From the NCBI GenBank assembly GCA_963989385.1, contig OZ022499.1, forward strand, positions 35,208,993-35,272,992: a DNA stretch of 64,000 nt, given 5' to 3'. Both the position numbers and the translations under genes were made by a program. This DNA is from Ctena decussata (taxonomy: Eukaryota > Mollusca > Bivalvia > Lucinida > Lucinidae). The notes under the pieces are model-generated. The model was not told where the DNA came from and did no database searches. It saw nothing but the letters and a program-made list of their open reading frames with translations. Shown here one piece after another: positions 34,617-43,085 of the stretch (the stretch's first letter is position 1; each line of letters opens with the position of its first letter).

Positions 34617-34832
34617 GTCAGTACTTGTTCCTGGGGAGATTATAAAATCTTGTATCTCAAGATTTTAATGTTCTGGACTGAAATTATTTCTTACTAGCCT
34701 TCTAAAGTTTACCTGAAAAAATAACAAAGACTGGATTTTTTCAATAACAGAACTTTAATTACCCCGCTAACGAACTAACTGACGATTGACAAAGGATTAG
34801 GGTCGTCCCTCTGCCATCGTTTACAAACATAT

Positions 34833-35423
34833 CTACAACATCGTATACATTGGATATTTCTTTGATAAACAATTGGTATCTCTTAAGCATTTACAACTTT
34901 GAATCCTATGTTCAAAGAACTGGTCTGGTGGCGATATTGTCTTTTTCACTGATAAGTATAGTCTTCCATAATTCAAACTGAACCACATTTCAATGTCTCT
35001 GTCATTTTGGTATGGATCTTCTCCTGTTCCCATCAGGTTCTCGTGAATGGCCGTCTTCAGATCTAGTCCTCTGCTTAGCTGATGTAGTATGTAGATACAA
35101 TACATTCCACACACTTTACTCCATGGACTCTGAAGCATCTCTGTATTTTCTATCCACGTCTTGGTATTTCTTTGTATGAATGGTAGAATATAGTCTTCTA
35201 ATGGTGGCTGTCCATATGAATCGAAGTAAATCGCCTTGTCATCTTTGAAGTATAAGGCCACCCAATGTTCTCCTGGTTGGTCCGAGTCATCTGTATTAAT
35301 GATGTATGCTTTCACATCCAGTGGCTTCTTCTGTGGCAGGAGATCCTTCGAGACTACTTTGGCGTTCAAATGCATAAGTTGAGACGCCTTTGTCAGAAGG
35401 GCCGTCAGTTCTAGCGTATTCAT
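34833..35423 (-). CDS. PRO: Adenain-like cysteine protease (maturation protease)
   Basis: This 196-residue protein belongs to the Ulp1/adenain group, which cleaves virion precursor proteins during maturation. The catalytic set is in order: H53 in GEHWVALYF, D68 in YFDSYG, oxyanion Q98 in LQSPW and nucleophile C105 in KVCGMYC. Length fits the family (about 200). The ATG at 35423 is supported by the MNT.EL start common in Polinton proteases. Its first 128 nt overlap the 3' end of the upstream gene in another frame. It is the leftmost gene, expressed toward the left TIR. The coding sequence looks intact. Confidence 0.93.
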   Translation of the reverse strand: MNTLELTALLTKASQLMHLNAKVVSKDLLPQKKPLDVKAYIINTDDSDQPGEHWVALYFKDDKAIYFDSYGQPPLEDYILPFIQRNTKTWIENTEMLQSPWSKVCGMYCIYILHQLSRGLDLKTAIHENLMGTGEDPYQNDRDIEMWFSLNYGRLYLSVKKTISPPDQFFEHRIQSCKCLRDTNCLSKKYPMYTML

Positions 35424-36036
35424 CTCTGTTGTAGGAGTCTAAGATTCTCAGTTCCCAGTATTTTTTCCAGTCTTCATTCATTGGAGAGCAGTATTGGTTT
35501 TTCTTCAGAAACATCCAGTTTTTATAGGCTTCCACGGCTTCTTCCGGCGTGAGATGACTCATGCCTCTTGCATCTCCAGTGTCTTTTAAGCCAAATTTTA
35601 GGCACAGTTCATGGTTCCAGTCATTGATGACATCGTAGATGTTGAGACATTCTAATGCCGGTTCGTGATAGTGTAAGTCTCTTATCCAATCATCTCCGGC
35701 TCCTAGACAGAGCATGTGATTTTTCTGGCTGGGATGATCTATTCTGCAACCTTCACACTCGTGTTGAGCATATTCTCTGACAGCTATTCTCAGGTTCTTT
35801 AACATCGCAAATATCAAAGCAGTCTTGTCCTTGCCAATAACTGTTTTTGGTGGTGGCACATCAAATTGTTCTAGCAGTTCTCCATTTTCATCACACACAG
35901 ATCTGATCTTTGGGTGTATAAGCTGTTCGAGTTCGTCCTCCAAGGAACCAATTTCGTCAGAGTAGGATCCATGTAGTTGTTCGAAGCATTCCACTCTAAA
36001 CTTCAGTTCTTGTTCTACGAAGTATCCTTTATTCAT
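35296..36036 (-). CDS. Polinton hypothetical protein with CxxC..H..C zinc-like motif
   Basis: The 246-residue product is not assigned to a known function. Residues about 95-115 carry ECEGCRIDHPSQKNHMLC, a Cys/His cluster that may bind zinc; similar clusters occur in unnamed proteins of other Polintons and adintoviruses as far as I recall. The rest is acidic and helical. ATG at 36036 lies 4 bp after the capsid-gene stop. Its 3' end runs 128 nt into the protease gene in a different frame; the tail is Ser/Glu-rich and could be dispensable. Confidence 0.7.
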   Translation of the reverse strand: MNKGYFVEQELKFRVECFEQLHGSYSDEIGSLEDELEQLIHPKIRSVCDENGELLEQFDVPPPKTVIGKDKTALIFAMLKNLRIAVREYAQHECEGCRIDHPSQKNHMLCLGAGDDWIRDLHYHEPALECLNIYDVINDWNHELCLKFGLKDTGDARGMSHLTPEEAVEAYKNWMFLKKNQYCSPMNEDWKKYWELRILDSYNRDEYARTDGPSDKGVSTYAFERQSSLEGSPATEEATGCESIHH

Positions 36037-36040
36037 GGTC

Positions 36041-37336
36041 TCAGTAGTCTGTGATGACTTCTCTCAAACCGTTGATTTCTACCAGGTTGTCAAACTCTGC
36101 ATATACTATGACGTTGATGGTCTTGACGAGTGCTTTTGCAAACTGAAGTTCCACTCGCAGGTTGCCGGTTTTTATAGGATGTAGATGGCTCTGATCGGCT
36201 CCTTGGTCTGGCGTGAAATCGTATCCCCAGAAGCAGTATCCACCTTTGTAGTCGTCGTAGTCGATGTTACAATTCTGAATCTGATTTTGACTGCCCAAAG
36301 CTTGATACAGAGACATGTAAGATCTGAGATATTGATCTAACTTAAATTTCGGTTCAAATGGTTTTCCATAAATGCTGTGACCGTCACAACTCACTTCAAG
36401 TTTGCTGAGACCGAAATGTTGGAAGTTGAAAGGATTTGTGAGTAACGATCCATTGAATGTTGCATTATCTACCATGCCAATGAACAATCGCTTTGGAAGT
36501 TGTCCCTGAAACAAGTGGTCCTCGACTTTTGATCTAAGACCTGTGCCTATGGTAAATGTCTTAACTTCTACACGCCGTATGGGAAATTTCGCATTGTGAT
36601 GTGCAATAGTTTGATTGAGATCATTGGCTATGGCTGGCAAAAGTTGAACATTGCGAACCGATATGACTGCTGCATCGATCTTAACCATAACAGGGTACTC
36701 ATCCTCAGACATGATACAAAGTTGAGGAGAAGCTCGATTGAGACGAAGTCTTAATTCTATTCCATTAGGCAAATATTTTTCCTGCATGGCCAAATCTAGA
36801 TGTAAACGACCTTGAAGTTCCATAGGTTTACTTAGTTTGAAAGGATTTATGCGGGCTGTTACATTGCCATGGCCAAAATCTTCAAAGTGACCAGGTTCAT
36901 CTTCGTACCAAAATTCTGCAGCTTTAAGTTGATTGTCTTTCACATCAGATCCAAAAGAAAACAAGTTTTCAATGTAAGCCCTGTAGGGATACGTATCCAT
37001 GTTACTCGTCACCAGTTTATTGTTAAGATATAGATCAATTCCACTAAACATACTGTGAAAGAAGTTGTTGATGGGAGCAACTTTTTTATCGTTCTCAAGA
37101 TTGTCACCGTTTGCTCTCAAAATCCTGAATTTCAAGTACAAATAAGTTTGTGATAAATCAGTGTAATATTCCGTATGGCCTGGTACCACAAATTCGATGG
37201 GTGCATGATAACTGTCTAGAGAAGCTATGGGATGATAATCTATCCACTGAGAATCTTGCATGGTGGTCAGAGTTGGAGGAACAGTTTGCATGTCTAATTC
37301 AGACTTGCTACATTCACAAGATCCACTTTGCATCAT
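36041..37336 (-). CDS. MCP: Major capsid protein (double jelly-roll)
   Basis: The frame extends upstream to 37363 without ATG; the first ATG is at 37336 (431 residues). The N-terminal third carries blocks typical of Polinton major capsid proteins (family of C. elegans F54H12.2-like proteins): WIDYHPIAS, APIEFVVPGHTEYYTDL, NNFFHSMFSGIDLYLN and YPYRAYIENLFSFG. These proteins form the pseudo-hexameric double jelly-roll capsomer shared with adenoviruses and other DJR viruses. The start lies just past the stop of the upstream core-like gene. No interruption is seen. The fold is inferred from family knowledge, not modelled. Confidence 0.88.
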   Translation of the reverse strand: MMQSGSCECSKSELDMQTVPPTLTTMQDSQWIDYHPIASLDSYHAPIEFVVPGHTEYYTDLSQTYLYLKFRILRANGDNLENDKKVAPINNFFHSMFSGIDLYLNNKLVTSNMDTYPYRAYIENLFSFGSDVKDNQLKAAEFWYEDEPGHFEDFGHGNVTARINPFKLSKPMELQGRLHLDLAMQEKYLPNGIELRLRLNRASPQLCIMSEDEYPVMVKIDAAVISVRNVQLLPAIANDLNQTIAHHNAKFPIRRVEVKTFTIGTGLRSKVEDHLFQGQLPKRLFIGMVDNATFNGSLLTNPFNFQHFGLSKLEVSCDGHSIYGKPFEPKFKLDQYLRSYMSLYQALGSQNQIQNCNIDYDDYKGGYCFWGYDFTPDQGADQSHLHPIKTGNLRVELQFAKALVKTINVIVYAEFDNLVEINGLREVITDY

Positions 37337-37340
37337 TTTC

Positions 37341-37820
37341 TTAGTCAAAAATATCGCGATCAAATTTTAGATTTGAATATTTTTTCCTTATGGCTCTGTT
37401 TACAGAATTCTTTCTGCCTCTACCCTTTTGCAGTTTGTTGTGAACAGTTCGACGATTTGTCTTAGACTGAGTTTTTCTACGTTTCTGGCTTGATTTTATA
37501 GCTCCCGAAGCCAAATGATCTAAAGCAGATTTTCCCAAAGATTTTAAAGCTGATTTACCTCTAGTTTTTAAAACTTGTTTGATATTTTGACCATCCATGA
37601 TGTCGCGAAGTGCATGAATTCCTTGATCTTTGGCTACATGTTTGATACTTTGTAAACCTGCTTTTGCAACAGGTTTTAAGATTGGCATGACCGTTCTCAA
37701 GGCAGTTTTAAACATGGACCCTAAACCATAACCGTACTGTCTCGATACACCTCTGTAAACTGGAAAGTTATTTCCACCCGATCCATGTTGACACACTATA
37801 CCACGAGTTTGGAAATACAT
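37341..37820 (-). CDS. Small basic virion protein, pVI/core-like
   Basis: The 159-residue protein is rich in Lys/Arg. It has an N-terminal Gly/Tyr segment (RQYGYGLGSMFKTALRTV) that leads into an amphipathic helix (MPILKPVAKAGL), and a strongly basic C-terminal tail with KKRRKT-like runs. A short amphipathic helix plus basic tail in this position recalls membrane-active or DNA-binding minor virion proteins of adenovirus and adintovirus. Homology is suggested by context and composition rather than conserved residues. It is placed between the minor and major capsid genes, 8 bp after the minor-capsid stop. Confidence 0.65.
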   Translation of the reverse strand: MYFQTRGIVCQHGSGGNNFPVYRGVSRQYGYGLGSMFKTALRTVMPILKPVAKAGLQSIKHVAKDQGIHALRDIMDGQNIKQVLKTRGKSALKSLGKSALDHLASGAIKSSQKRRKTQSKTNRRTVHNKLQKGRGRKNSVNRAIRKKYSNLKFDRDIFD

Positions 37821-37828
37821 TTTATTGG

Positions 37829-38671
37829 CTAATTATCTTTGAGTCTGAAATGTAACTTGATCAAAGACTTTCCCGTGATAAATGGAATATCTATTCCCGT
37901 ATCGCCTTTTATACTTATGTGAACTTGATCTATGAATGATTTTGCCACTGGAACGTAATGCAAGTTGACAAACTCTTGATGAGAATGATGAGAGCGTTTT
38001 GAAATCTCAAATGGAACAACTCGCAGAATAGGAGCAGTTATGTCACCTACGTAAGTGTAACTGGCAATATCCGAGTAAACGTACAGTTGATTATTAGTCG
38101 TGTTCAAATCTACTTCGTATCTAAAAGCATGTCTTTCGTTTCCGATGGGTCTTTCTGACATTTTTGGATTTACCCCTAATTTCTCACCCAGTAACTTTGG
38201 AAATAGTAGTCTGACGGTATTGGGATTGTTGTAAAATATTTTGACACGTTTACTGTTGTTGCCATAACTCATTTCTATCTCAGCATTAGCTTTCTTCAGC
38301 ATTTCTCCAAAACGTGTATTGATGATGCCTTGTATTTCCTGTACCAAATGTTGTGGGGAACTGTAATTTCCTTTGGGAATTTTCAACTCGAATTCTGCGC
38401 AAGTATTGTCTTCCGAACAATCCTCGCTCATATTCTCTATTCCAAGTGACTGAGCTAGTATTCTGTCGTAAAATCTCAAGTAGAAAAAATTGTTTTCATC
38501 CGAGATATTCATGACTTGAGTTGGTGTAATCATTTCTACCAAAGCAACTTCCCACTTTTCTTTTTCGATGTTGATGGGATGATCTAATCTGACAGTAAAA
38601 GAACTTTGTGTATTGTCAGGAAAAGTCGTCATTGAACTGTCACTTAACAATGTCAAATAAAACCCTGTCAT
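37829..38671 (-). CDS. Minor capsid protein (penton, single jelly-roll)
   Basis: The 280-residue protein starts MTGFYLTLLSDSS and has the NT.SSFTVRLD.PI and KWEVALVEMI blocks seen in Polinton penton proteins, followed by a beta-rich body and a C-terminal LIKLHFRLK strand. Single jelly-roll pentons occupy the capsid vertices. ATG at 38671 overlaps the stop of the small membrane gene (ATGA-type junction). Length and position match the family. The gene is intact. Confidence 0.82.
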   Translation of the reverse strand: MTGFYLTLLSDSSMTTFPDNTQSSFTVRLDHPINIEKEKWEVALVEMITPTQVMNISDENNFFYLRFYDRILAQSLGIENMSEDCSEDNTCAEFELKIPKGNYSSPQHLVQEIQGIINTRFGEMLKKANAEIEMSYGNNSKRVKIFYNNPNTVRLLFPKLLGEKLGVNPKMSERPIGNERHAFRYEVDLNTTNNQLYVYSDIASYTYVGDITAPILRVVPFEISKRSHHSHQEFVNLHYVPVAKSFIDQVHISIKGDTGIDIPFITGKSLIKLHFRLKDN

Positions 38672-38946
38672 GGTGCTTGTTTGGAAGTTTCTTCAAAACC
38701 ACTACGTTTTCTGAATTTTAACCCTGGGGAAGGCAGAATATAGCCGACAGAACTACTCAATAAAATCAACCACAATTCTTTATCTGGACTTTGAAGACTG
38801 ATTTGAACTAGGGAAGTGATGATGATGGCATAAACGATAATGATTTGAGATAAAAATGTCAATCTATTTTTGGGTAATTTGGCTAAACTTTCAGAAGATT
38901 GCAAAGAATCCGTGTCCCTTCTTATGACTGAAGATTTAAAATTCAT
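38668..38946 (-). CDS. Small two-helix membrane protein of Polinton
   Basis: The reading frame is open from 39048, but the first part would overlap the integrase C terminus. The first sensible ATG is 38946 (92 residues, MNFKSSVIRR). Two hydrophobic segments follow: LTFLSQIIIVYAIIITSLV and a shorter LWLILLSSSVGYILPSP, then a basic tail. Comparable short hydrophobic proteins beside the penton gene occur in other Polintons; function unknown, possibly envelope or membrane interaction. It is translationally adjacent to the minor capsid gene. Confidence 0.65.
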   Translation of the reverse strand: MNFKSSVIRRDTDSLQSSESLAKLPKNRLTFLSQIIIVYAIIITSLVQISLQSPDKELWLILLSSSVGYILPSPGLKFRKRSGFEETSKQAP

Positions 38947-38956
38947 GTTCGTGTTT

Positions 38957-40030
38957 TTATACAAGATCGGATTCCAAAATCCAACTGTCAAATTTGGATG
39001 GATAACCTTTCCAGTGAACTTTAATTTCTTTGACCCACTTTTTCCCAACTTTTCGTTTACGACGATCTAAGACAGATTCTATTTCGTAAATTTGATCTTT
39101 GTCCACACGTTGTAATTCTTGCGAATAAAAAGTACCTTTTATGAGTTCCCCGTCTAGATCTTCTATTTTATAGGTAACGGGACTCTGACTTTGTATGACA
39201 CCCCTAACCTTAAACAATTCTTGCGTCCAGTTTGGTAAATAACCTTTTTCAAAAGTGCGTTTTGTTTTGTTGATGCGCACAAAATCACCCACTCTTAATT
39301 CTGGACTTGCAACTTTTTGCTTTTTGCCGTACAAAATTTGGGATACTTGAACTTCATTTTTGACATCGACAGATGCAGGCGTACGTTTAATGCTGCGATG
39401 ATAAGCATGATTGTACCCGTGAACTAATTTTGGAAGTACGTCGACATATTTCAGTGTACGATTATGAGTAAAATATTTCCACATGCGACTTTTCAGAGTT
39501 CTTTGAAACCTTTCTACAATACTTGCTTTTGTTTCTGGATTTTCTGTCGTGAAAAAATGAATATTTTTAGATTTCAAGAACTTTTGAAACTCTTTATTTT
39601 TGAATTCCGTACCTTTGTCAGTTTGCAAACTTTTCGGAATGCGTCCATGTTTCAAAACAGATTTAAAACCTTCCACCCAAGTTTTTCCAGATTTGTCTTT
39701 GATCGGTACAACCCAGGCGTATTTTGAAAATACGTCTATCAAACAGAGCAAGTAACGATATTTGTCGTTATATTTTGCCATACTAGATACGTCCGCCAAA
39801 TCTCCCTGCCATTGATAATCTATTCCTGCCACCACAGTTTTGCGACGCACAAATTTTCTACGTATGGGTTTGTGCAAAGTGTAAGTTTGTTATTTTCTTA
39901 ACCAAGTTTTCACATCGTCAAGTTTGATTTTCTTTGAAATTTTCTTAGCTGCTTTATACAAAGCTTGCAACCCCGTATATCCCACGGGACTTTTAGGATC
40001 GTAATAAAGTTTTGATAATAATTTATTCAT
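38957..40030 (-). pseudogene. INT: Retroviral-type integrase with chromodomain, interrupted by one TAA
   Basis: From ATG 40030 the frame gives a short helical N-terminal part (LYYDPKS, then AAKKISKK) and meets an in-frame TAA at 39892-39890. It continues in the same frame for 306 codons to 38957. The catalytic core keeps D in WQGDLADVSS, D in LQTDKGTEF and E in ASIVERFQRT, with 34 residues between the last two. The C terminus is a chromodomain (KVHWKGYPSKFDSWILESD). Polinton integrases insert element DNA and create 6-bp duplications. Only the single stop disrupts it. A TATA-like CTATAAAAG (minus) sits near 40082. Readthrough or downstream initiation is possible but not evident. Confidence 0.9.
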
Positions 40031-40152
40031 TGTTCATCATAAGATAACCATTTTCTGGGTGATTCAAACAGTTCTTCTTTTATAGGTTTGATAGAACTGG
40101 GTGTAAACAGTTCGTCTCTGATATGTTTTCTAGTGGCAGACAAACTTTGAGA

Positions 40153-40851
40153 TTAGTCTTTCTTGATGTGTTTTCTAACCGATTGTGTAACGGGACTTGT
40201 TCTTTTTTTAAGAGTAGGCATGCGTCGGTGTTTGGTTTTAGGAGTGACATACTCTTCTTCATCTTCGTGCTGAAGAGGAGTACGATGCATCCATTCCCAT
40301 CGTTTCTTATTTCCCACAAAATCTTGAGGCACGTTCATGTCTCTAAGAGCCTCAGCAAAAGGTTGCCAACCCCTGGGCTCAGTGTCTTTTCTCTGTCTTA
40401 AAACATCATTGACTAAATCTATGATATTAGACCCTGCAACCGGTTTGCCATACATCTTAACCGTTCCGTCTTCGTCCCAAGATAAGTTAGGATTATTTTC
40501 TAACCAAGATATCAATAATTTAGCTTTCTTTCGCATCGTGGTAGGAACACTATCAAAAATACGTTGATTAATTTTCGATTCAGGCTCTACGGGAAGAGAA
40601 AGTTTTGTTTCTGTCAATGCTTTGCGATGTGCCGTTTTAAATTTATGTAAAGTTTGACCAAACAATTGAGATTTTTCTGCCTCTGACAAATCTTCGTTGG
40701 CCATGACCGAAGACAAGTCTCTTTGAAGACTGGCCGTCGCAGAAACATTTGGATCGGGTGGAAGTCTTGGTTTTTGAATTTGTTCTTCTTTCCAGCGTTT
40801 CATGTCTTCCCAAAGTTTAAATGGTACCACAGCCATTTTACGCCCTTCCAT
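40153..40851 (-). CDS. Polinton hypothetical protein (232 aa)
   Basis: The first ATG is 40851 (MEGRKMAVVPFKLWEDM), which removes the overlap with the upstream gene that a longer frame would have. The N-terminal VVPFKLWEDMKRW block and the central NEDLSEAEKSQLFGQ block look conserved in style with unnamed proteins found next to integrase in other Polintons. The C-terminal 40 residues are basic with TPKTK and HRRMPTLKKR runs. The middle contains a small folded region (DEDGTVKMYGKPVAGSN). No enzymatic motif is seen; a virion or DNA-packaging accessory role is guesswork. Confidence 0.65.
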   Translation of the reverse strand: MEGRKMAVVPFKLWEDMKRWKEEQIQKPRLPPDPNVSATASLQRDLSSVMANEDLSEAEKSQLFGQTLHKFKTAHRKALTETKLSLPVEPESKINQRIFDSVPTTMRKKAKLLISWLENNPNLSWDEDGTVKMYGKPVAGSNIIDLVNDVLRQRKDTEPRGWQPFAEALRDMNVPQDFVGNKKRWEWMHRTPLQHEDEEEYVTPKTKHRRMPTLKKRTSPVTQSVRKHIKKD

Positions 40852-40861
40852 TGCAATTTTT

Positions 40862-41233
40862 TTACTGACCAAGAATAGATCCTAAGACGGAACCAAGCAA
40901 AGGTTTTAAAAGTAAACCCAGGAGTGCACCACCTTTCTGATTGAGAATCTTTTTCTTGTTTGCTAGTGCAACACGTTTTGTAGACAATAATCGAATATCA
41001 TTCTTCCTAGAACGTAATTGTTCTTTCTGAGCTTTTGTGAGTTTGACATTGCCTTTTATAAGATTTAAACAACATTCCCCTACACAGTCTAATATCTCTT
41101 TTGGACAATCATTGACAATTTTTTGACGAAACCGATATGGAATGTTATAAAGTCCTTCCAGAAAAGGACCATACTTTTTAATCAGTGAACCTCTTTTCTT
41201 TTTGATTTGTGTTCTTTTCTTACGTGCAACCAT
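40862..41233 (-). CDS. Small basic protein with Gly/Leu hydrophobic tail (core pX-like)
   Basis: ATG at 41233 gives 123 residues. The N terminus is very basic (MVARKKRTQIKKKRG). The middle has a Cys-containing helix (EILDCVGECCLNLI), and the C terminus is a hydrophobic glycine-leucine stretch (GGALLGLLLKPLLGSVLG). Proteins with this plan (basic head, GG-hydrophobic tail) recur in Polintons and adintoviruses and have been compared with adenovirus core/minor proteins. A TATA-like CTATAAAAGG on the minus strand (about 41282-41291) lies about 50 nt upstream. Confidence 0.65.
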   Translation of the reverse strand: MVARKKRTQIKKKRGSLIKKYGPFLEGLYNIPYRFRQKIVNDCPKEILDCVGECCLNLIKGNVKLTKAQKEQLRSRKNDIRLLSTKRVALANKKKILNQKGGALLGLLLKPLLGSVLGSILGQ

Positions 41234-41283
41234 GATAGCAGTCAAGAATTAAACTAGTAAAAGATCATGTTAACCAAGTCCTT

Positions 41284-42210
41284 TTATAGTGAAAGTTTAC
41301 GTTTAGCCAACATCTGTTTCATGGCAGCTTCAAATCCATGTTTTCTGGCAGTACGAAGATATTCGTTTGCAGGAGAAGAACTCCTTCGAGGAGAAGCCCT
41401 TAGAGGAGAAAATCTAGAAATTTCTAGAGCAGGTGATTTTGCAGCAGTGCGTCTTTCACCAATTTTTCTGAGACTAGAGTTTGGAGTAGAAAATTGAGTA
41501 GAAAATGGAGAAGGTGTTTTTGCAGGAGTGAATCTTTCACCTATTTTTCTGATACTTGAACTTGGAGTAGAAAATCGAGTAGAAAATGGACTTGGAGTTC
41601 TTAGACTTGAGTTTGGAGTAGAAGGAGTAAATGGACTTGGAGTTCTTGCAGTTGACGGTCCTGCAACAGGAGATGGAGGTTTTCTAGGTTTCTTAATTCT
41701 TACAGTGACAAACTTATCGTTCACTTTTATTTTTCTCCTTGATTTAGTCTTAGGGGATTTTTTCCTCTGAGTTTTTTTCTTTGGAGATTTTTTCTTGCCA
41801 GTTTTTTTCTTAGACTTTTTAGGACCTTTTCTACCCACTTTCTTTTTCTGAGAAACCCGTCTAAGTATTTTATTACCGTCCCAACGAATGAGAGATCTGA
41901 TTATCACCCCACCAAAAAACCCACCGCCACCAGGTTTTAGAATGATTTCTCGTTTTGTATCTGCATTTACCAAAGGACTTGCTAGTTTTCTAACATCGTC
42001 TTTGCGTTTGTCCATGAATTTTTGAGTTTGTTTTGGTAATTTCATTTTATTTTCAGCTATTTTTCTAGCTGCTAAAGAAAACCATTTGATCATTTCCATC
42101 AACCCGGCATTAAGCAAAGTTTTTCTTTTGTTCGAATCATGCTCTCTACTCAAATTGTAGAGAGCCCTGATCAAGTTTGCCGATGCTTTTTGAGCCATGT
42201 CTGGTTTCAT
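41284..42210 (-). CDS. Basic virion-core-like protein with internal sequence duplication
   Basis: ATG at 42210 opens 308 residues. The N-terminal 100 residues are helical; then comes GGGGFFGGVIIRSL, a long lysine-rich tract with repeated KKSPKKK units (about 125-165), and a Pro/Ser/Thr part with a roughly 30-residue unit (TPSPFST.FSTP.SS.RKIGER) present twice nearly exactly and once partially. The C terminus ends in a basic helix (EAAMKQMLAKRK). The composition resembles DNA-condensing core proteins or histone H1-like tails. A GTATAAAATGG box on the minus strand (about 42236-42246) stands about 30 nt upstream of the ATG. Confidence 0.65.
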   Translation of the reverse strand: MKPDMAQKASANLIRALYNLSREHDSNKRKTLLNAGLMEMIKWFSLAARKIAENKMKLPKQTQKFMDKRKDDVRKLASPLVNADTKREIILKPGGGGFFGGVIIRSLIRWDGNKILRRVSQKKKVGRKGPKKSKKKTGKKKSPKKKTQRKKSPKTKSRRKIKVNDKFVTVRIKKPRKPPSPVAGPSTARTPSPFTPSTPNSSLRTPSPFSTRFSTPSSSIRKIGERFTPAKTPSPFSTQFSTPNSSLRKIGERRTAAKSPALEISRFSPLRASPRRSSSPANEYLRTARKHGFEAAMKQMLAKRKLSL

Positions 42211-42240
42211 TCTGATCCATGTAAGACCAAACACACCATT

Positions 42241-42924
42241 TTATACTGGAAAATACACAACTGGACCTTGTTGATCCGATTTTGTATACCAGTTTGTAAA
42301 AATATCTGTTCTAAACCTCAAATGATTTGGTGTGTCTGGTTTTAAATCTATCAGTAAATAACCGTGTGGCTTAGAAGTGGCATCGTTGAAGGCAGTCATC
42401 AAGTGTGGAGCTTGAAGTTGTTGTGCCAAAACTTTAATTTGCATTTTGTCTCTTGGACTTTGAAACAAAATCAAGTAATGGGCATTCAAACTGATGGTAC
42501 GTGTCGATTTACTCTGCTGAAACAAGTTTTGTGTGATGTACACAACACTTGCATTTCTGTGATGACCTTTCCTCGTGAACCAAAGTTTAATTTTTTCTTC
42601 GTCTTTATCGCCCAACATATCGTCAAAGACAATCAAGTGAGTTTCACTCGTGTCTGTGACAATATCGTCGTCGTCATTTGGAATTCCTAAAATAAATCTG
42701 ATGTTTAAATCTTTGCGTTCTTGCAAGATATTGTACACAGGTTGCCATTCTTTGTAACACCACACGATACGTTGTGGTAAAATATCAAACAAGTCTTCTT
42801 TGTACTGAATCAGTTTTTTAACAAATTCAGTTTTTCCCGATCCACTTGGACCCGATATAAAAATATTAGCAGGATGTTTAAAAAACAAACTACCAATATT
42901 TTCGTCTTGAACTGTTACCGACAT
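42241..42924 (-). CDS. ATP: FtsK/HerA-type genome-packaging ATPase
   Basis: The 227-residue protein has Walker A GPSGSGKT at 25-32, Walker B HLIVFDDML at 96-104 with tandem acidic residues, and a VVYITQN sensor region near 127-133 with the Q expected of HerA/A32 ATPases. These enzymes pump the genome into preformed capsids. Size and motifs match Polinton A32-like ATPases. ATG at 42924. A TATA-like GTTATATATACACATG lies upstream on the minus strand (about 42961-42975). No defect is seen. Confidence 0.93.
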   Translation of the reverse strand: MSVTVQDENIGSLFFKHPANIFISGPSGSGKTEFVKKLIQYKEDLFDILPQRIVWCYKEWQPVYNILQERKDLNIRFILGIPNDDDDIVTDTSETHLIVFDDMLGDKDEEKIKLWFTRKGHHRNASVVYITQNLFQQSKSTRTISLNAHYLILFQSPRDKMQIKVLAQQLQAPHLMTAFNDATSKPHGYLLIDLKPDTPNHLRFRTDIFTNWYTKSDQQGPVVYFPV

Positions 42925-43085
42925 GATTGAAAGATAAAATGAGAAAGAATAATGAAAGACATGTGTATATATAACATATTTTTATTTTTTACAAACAACA
43001 AATTGTTTTACTGACATACTTTACAAATAATTTTTCTTACTGAAAACACTGTTTCACAACAGTCTCTGATCTGACTTTCTTTGGT

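Noticed and set aside
37150..37344. Plus-strand open stretch at the start of the capsid gene
   Set aside because: It is antisense to the conserved N terminus of the major capsid protein.
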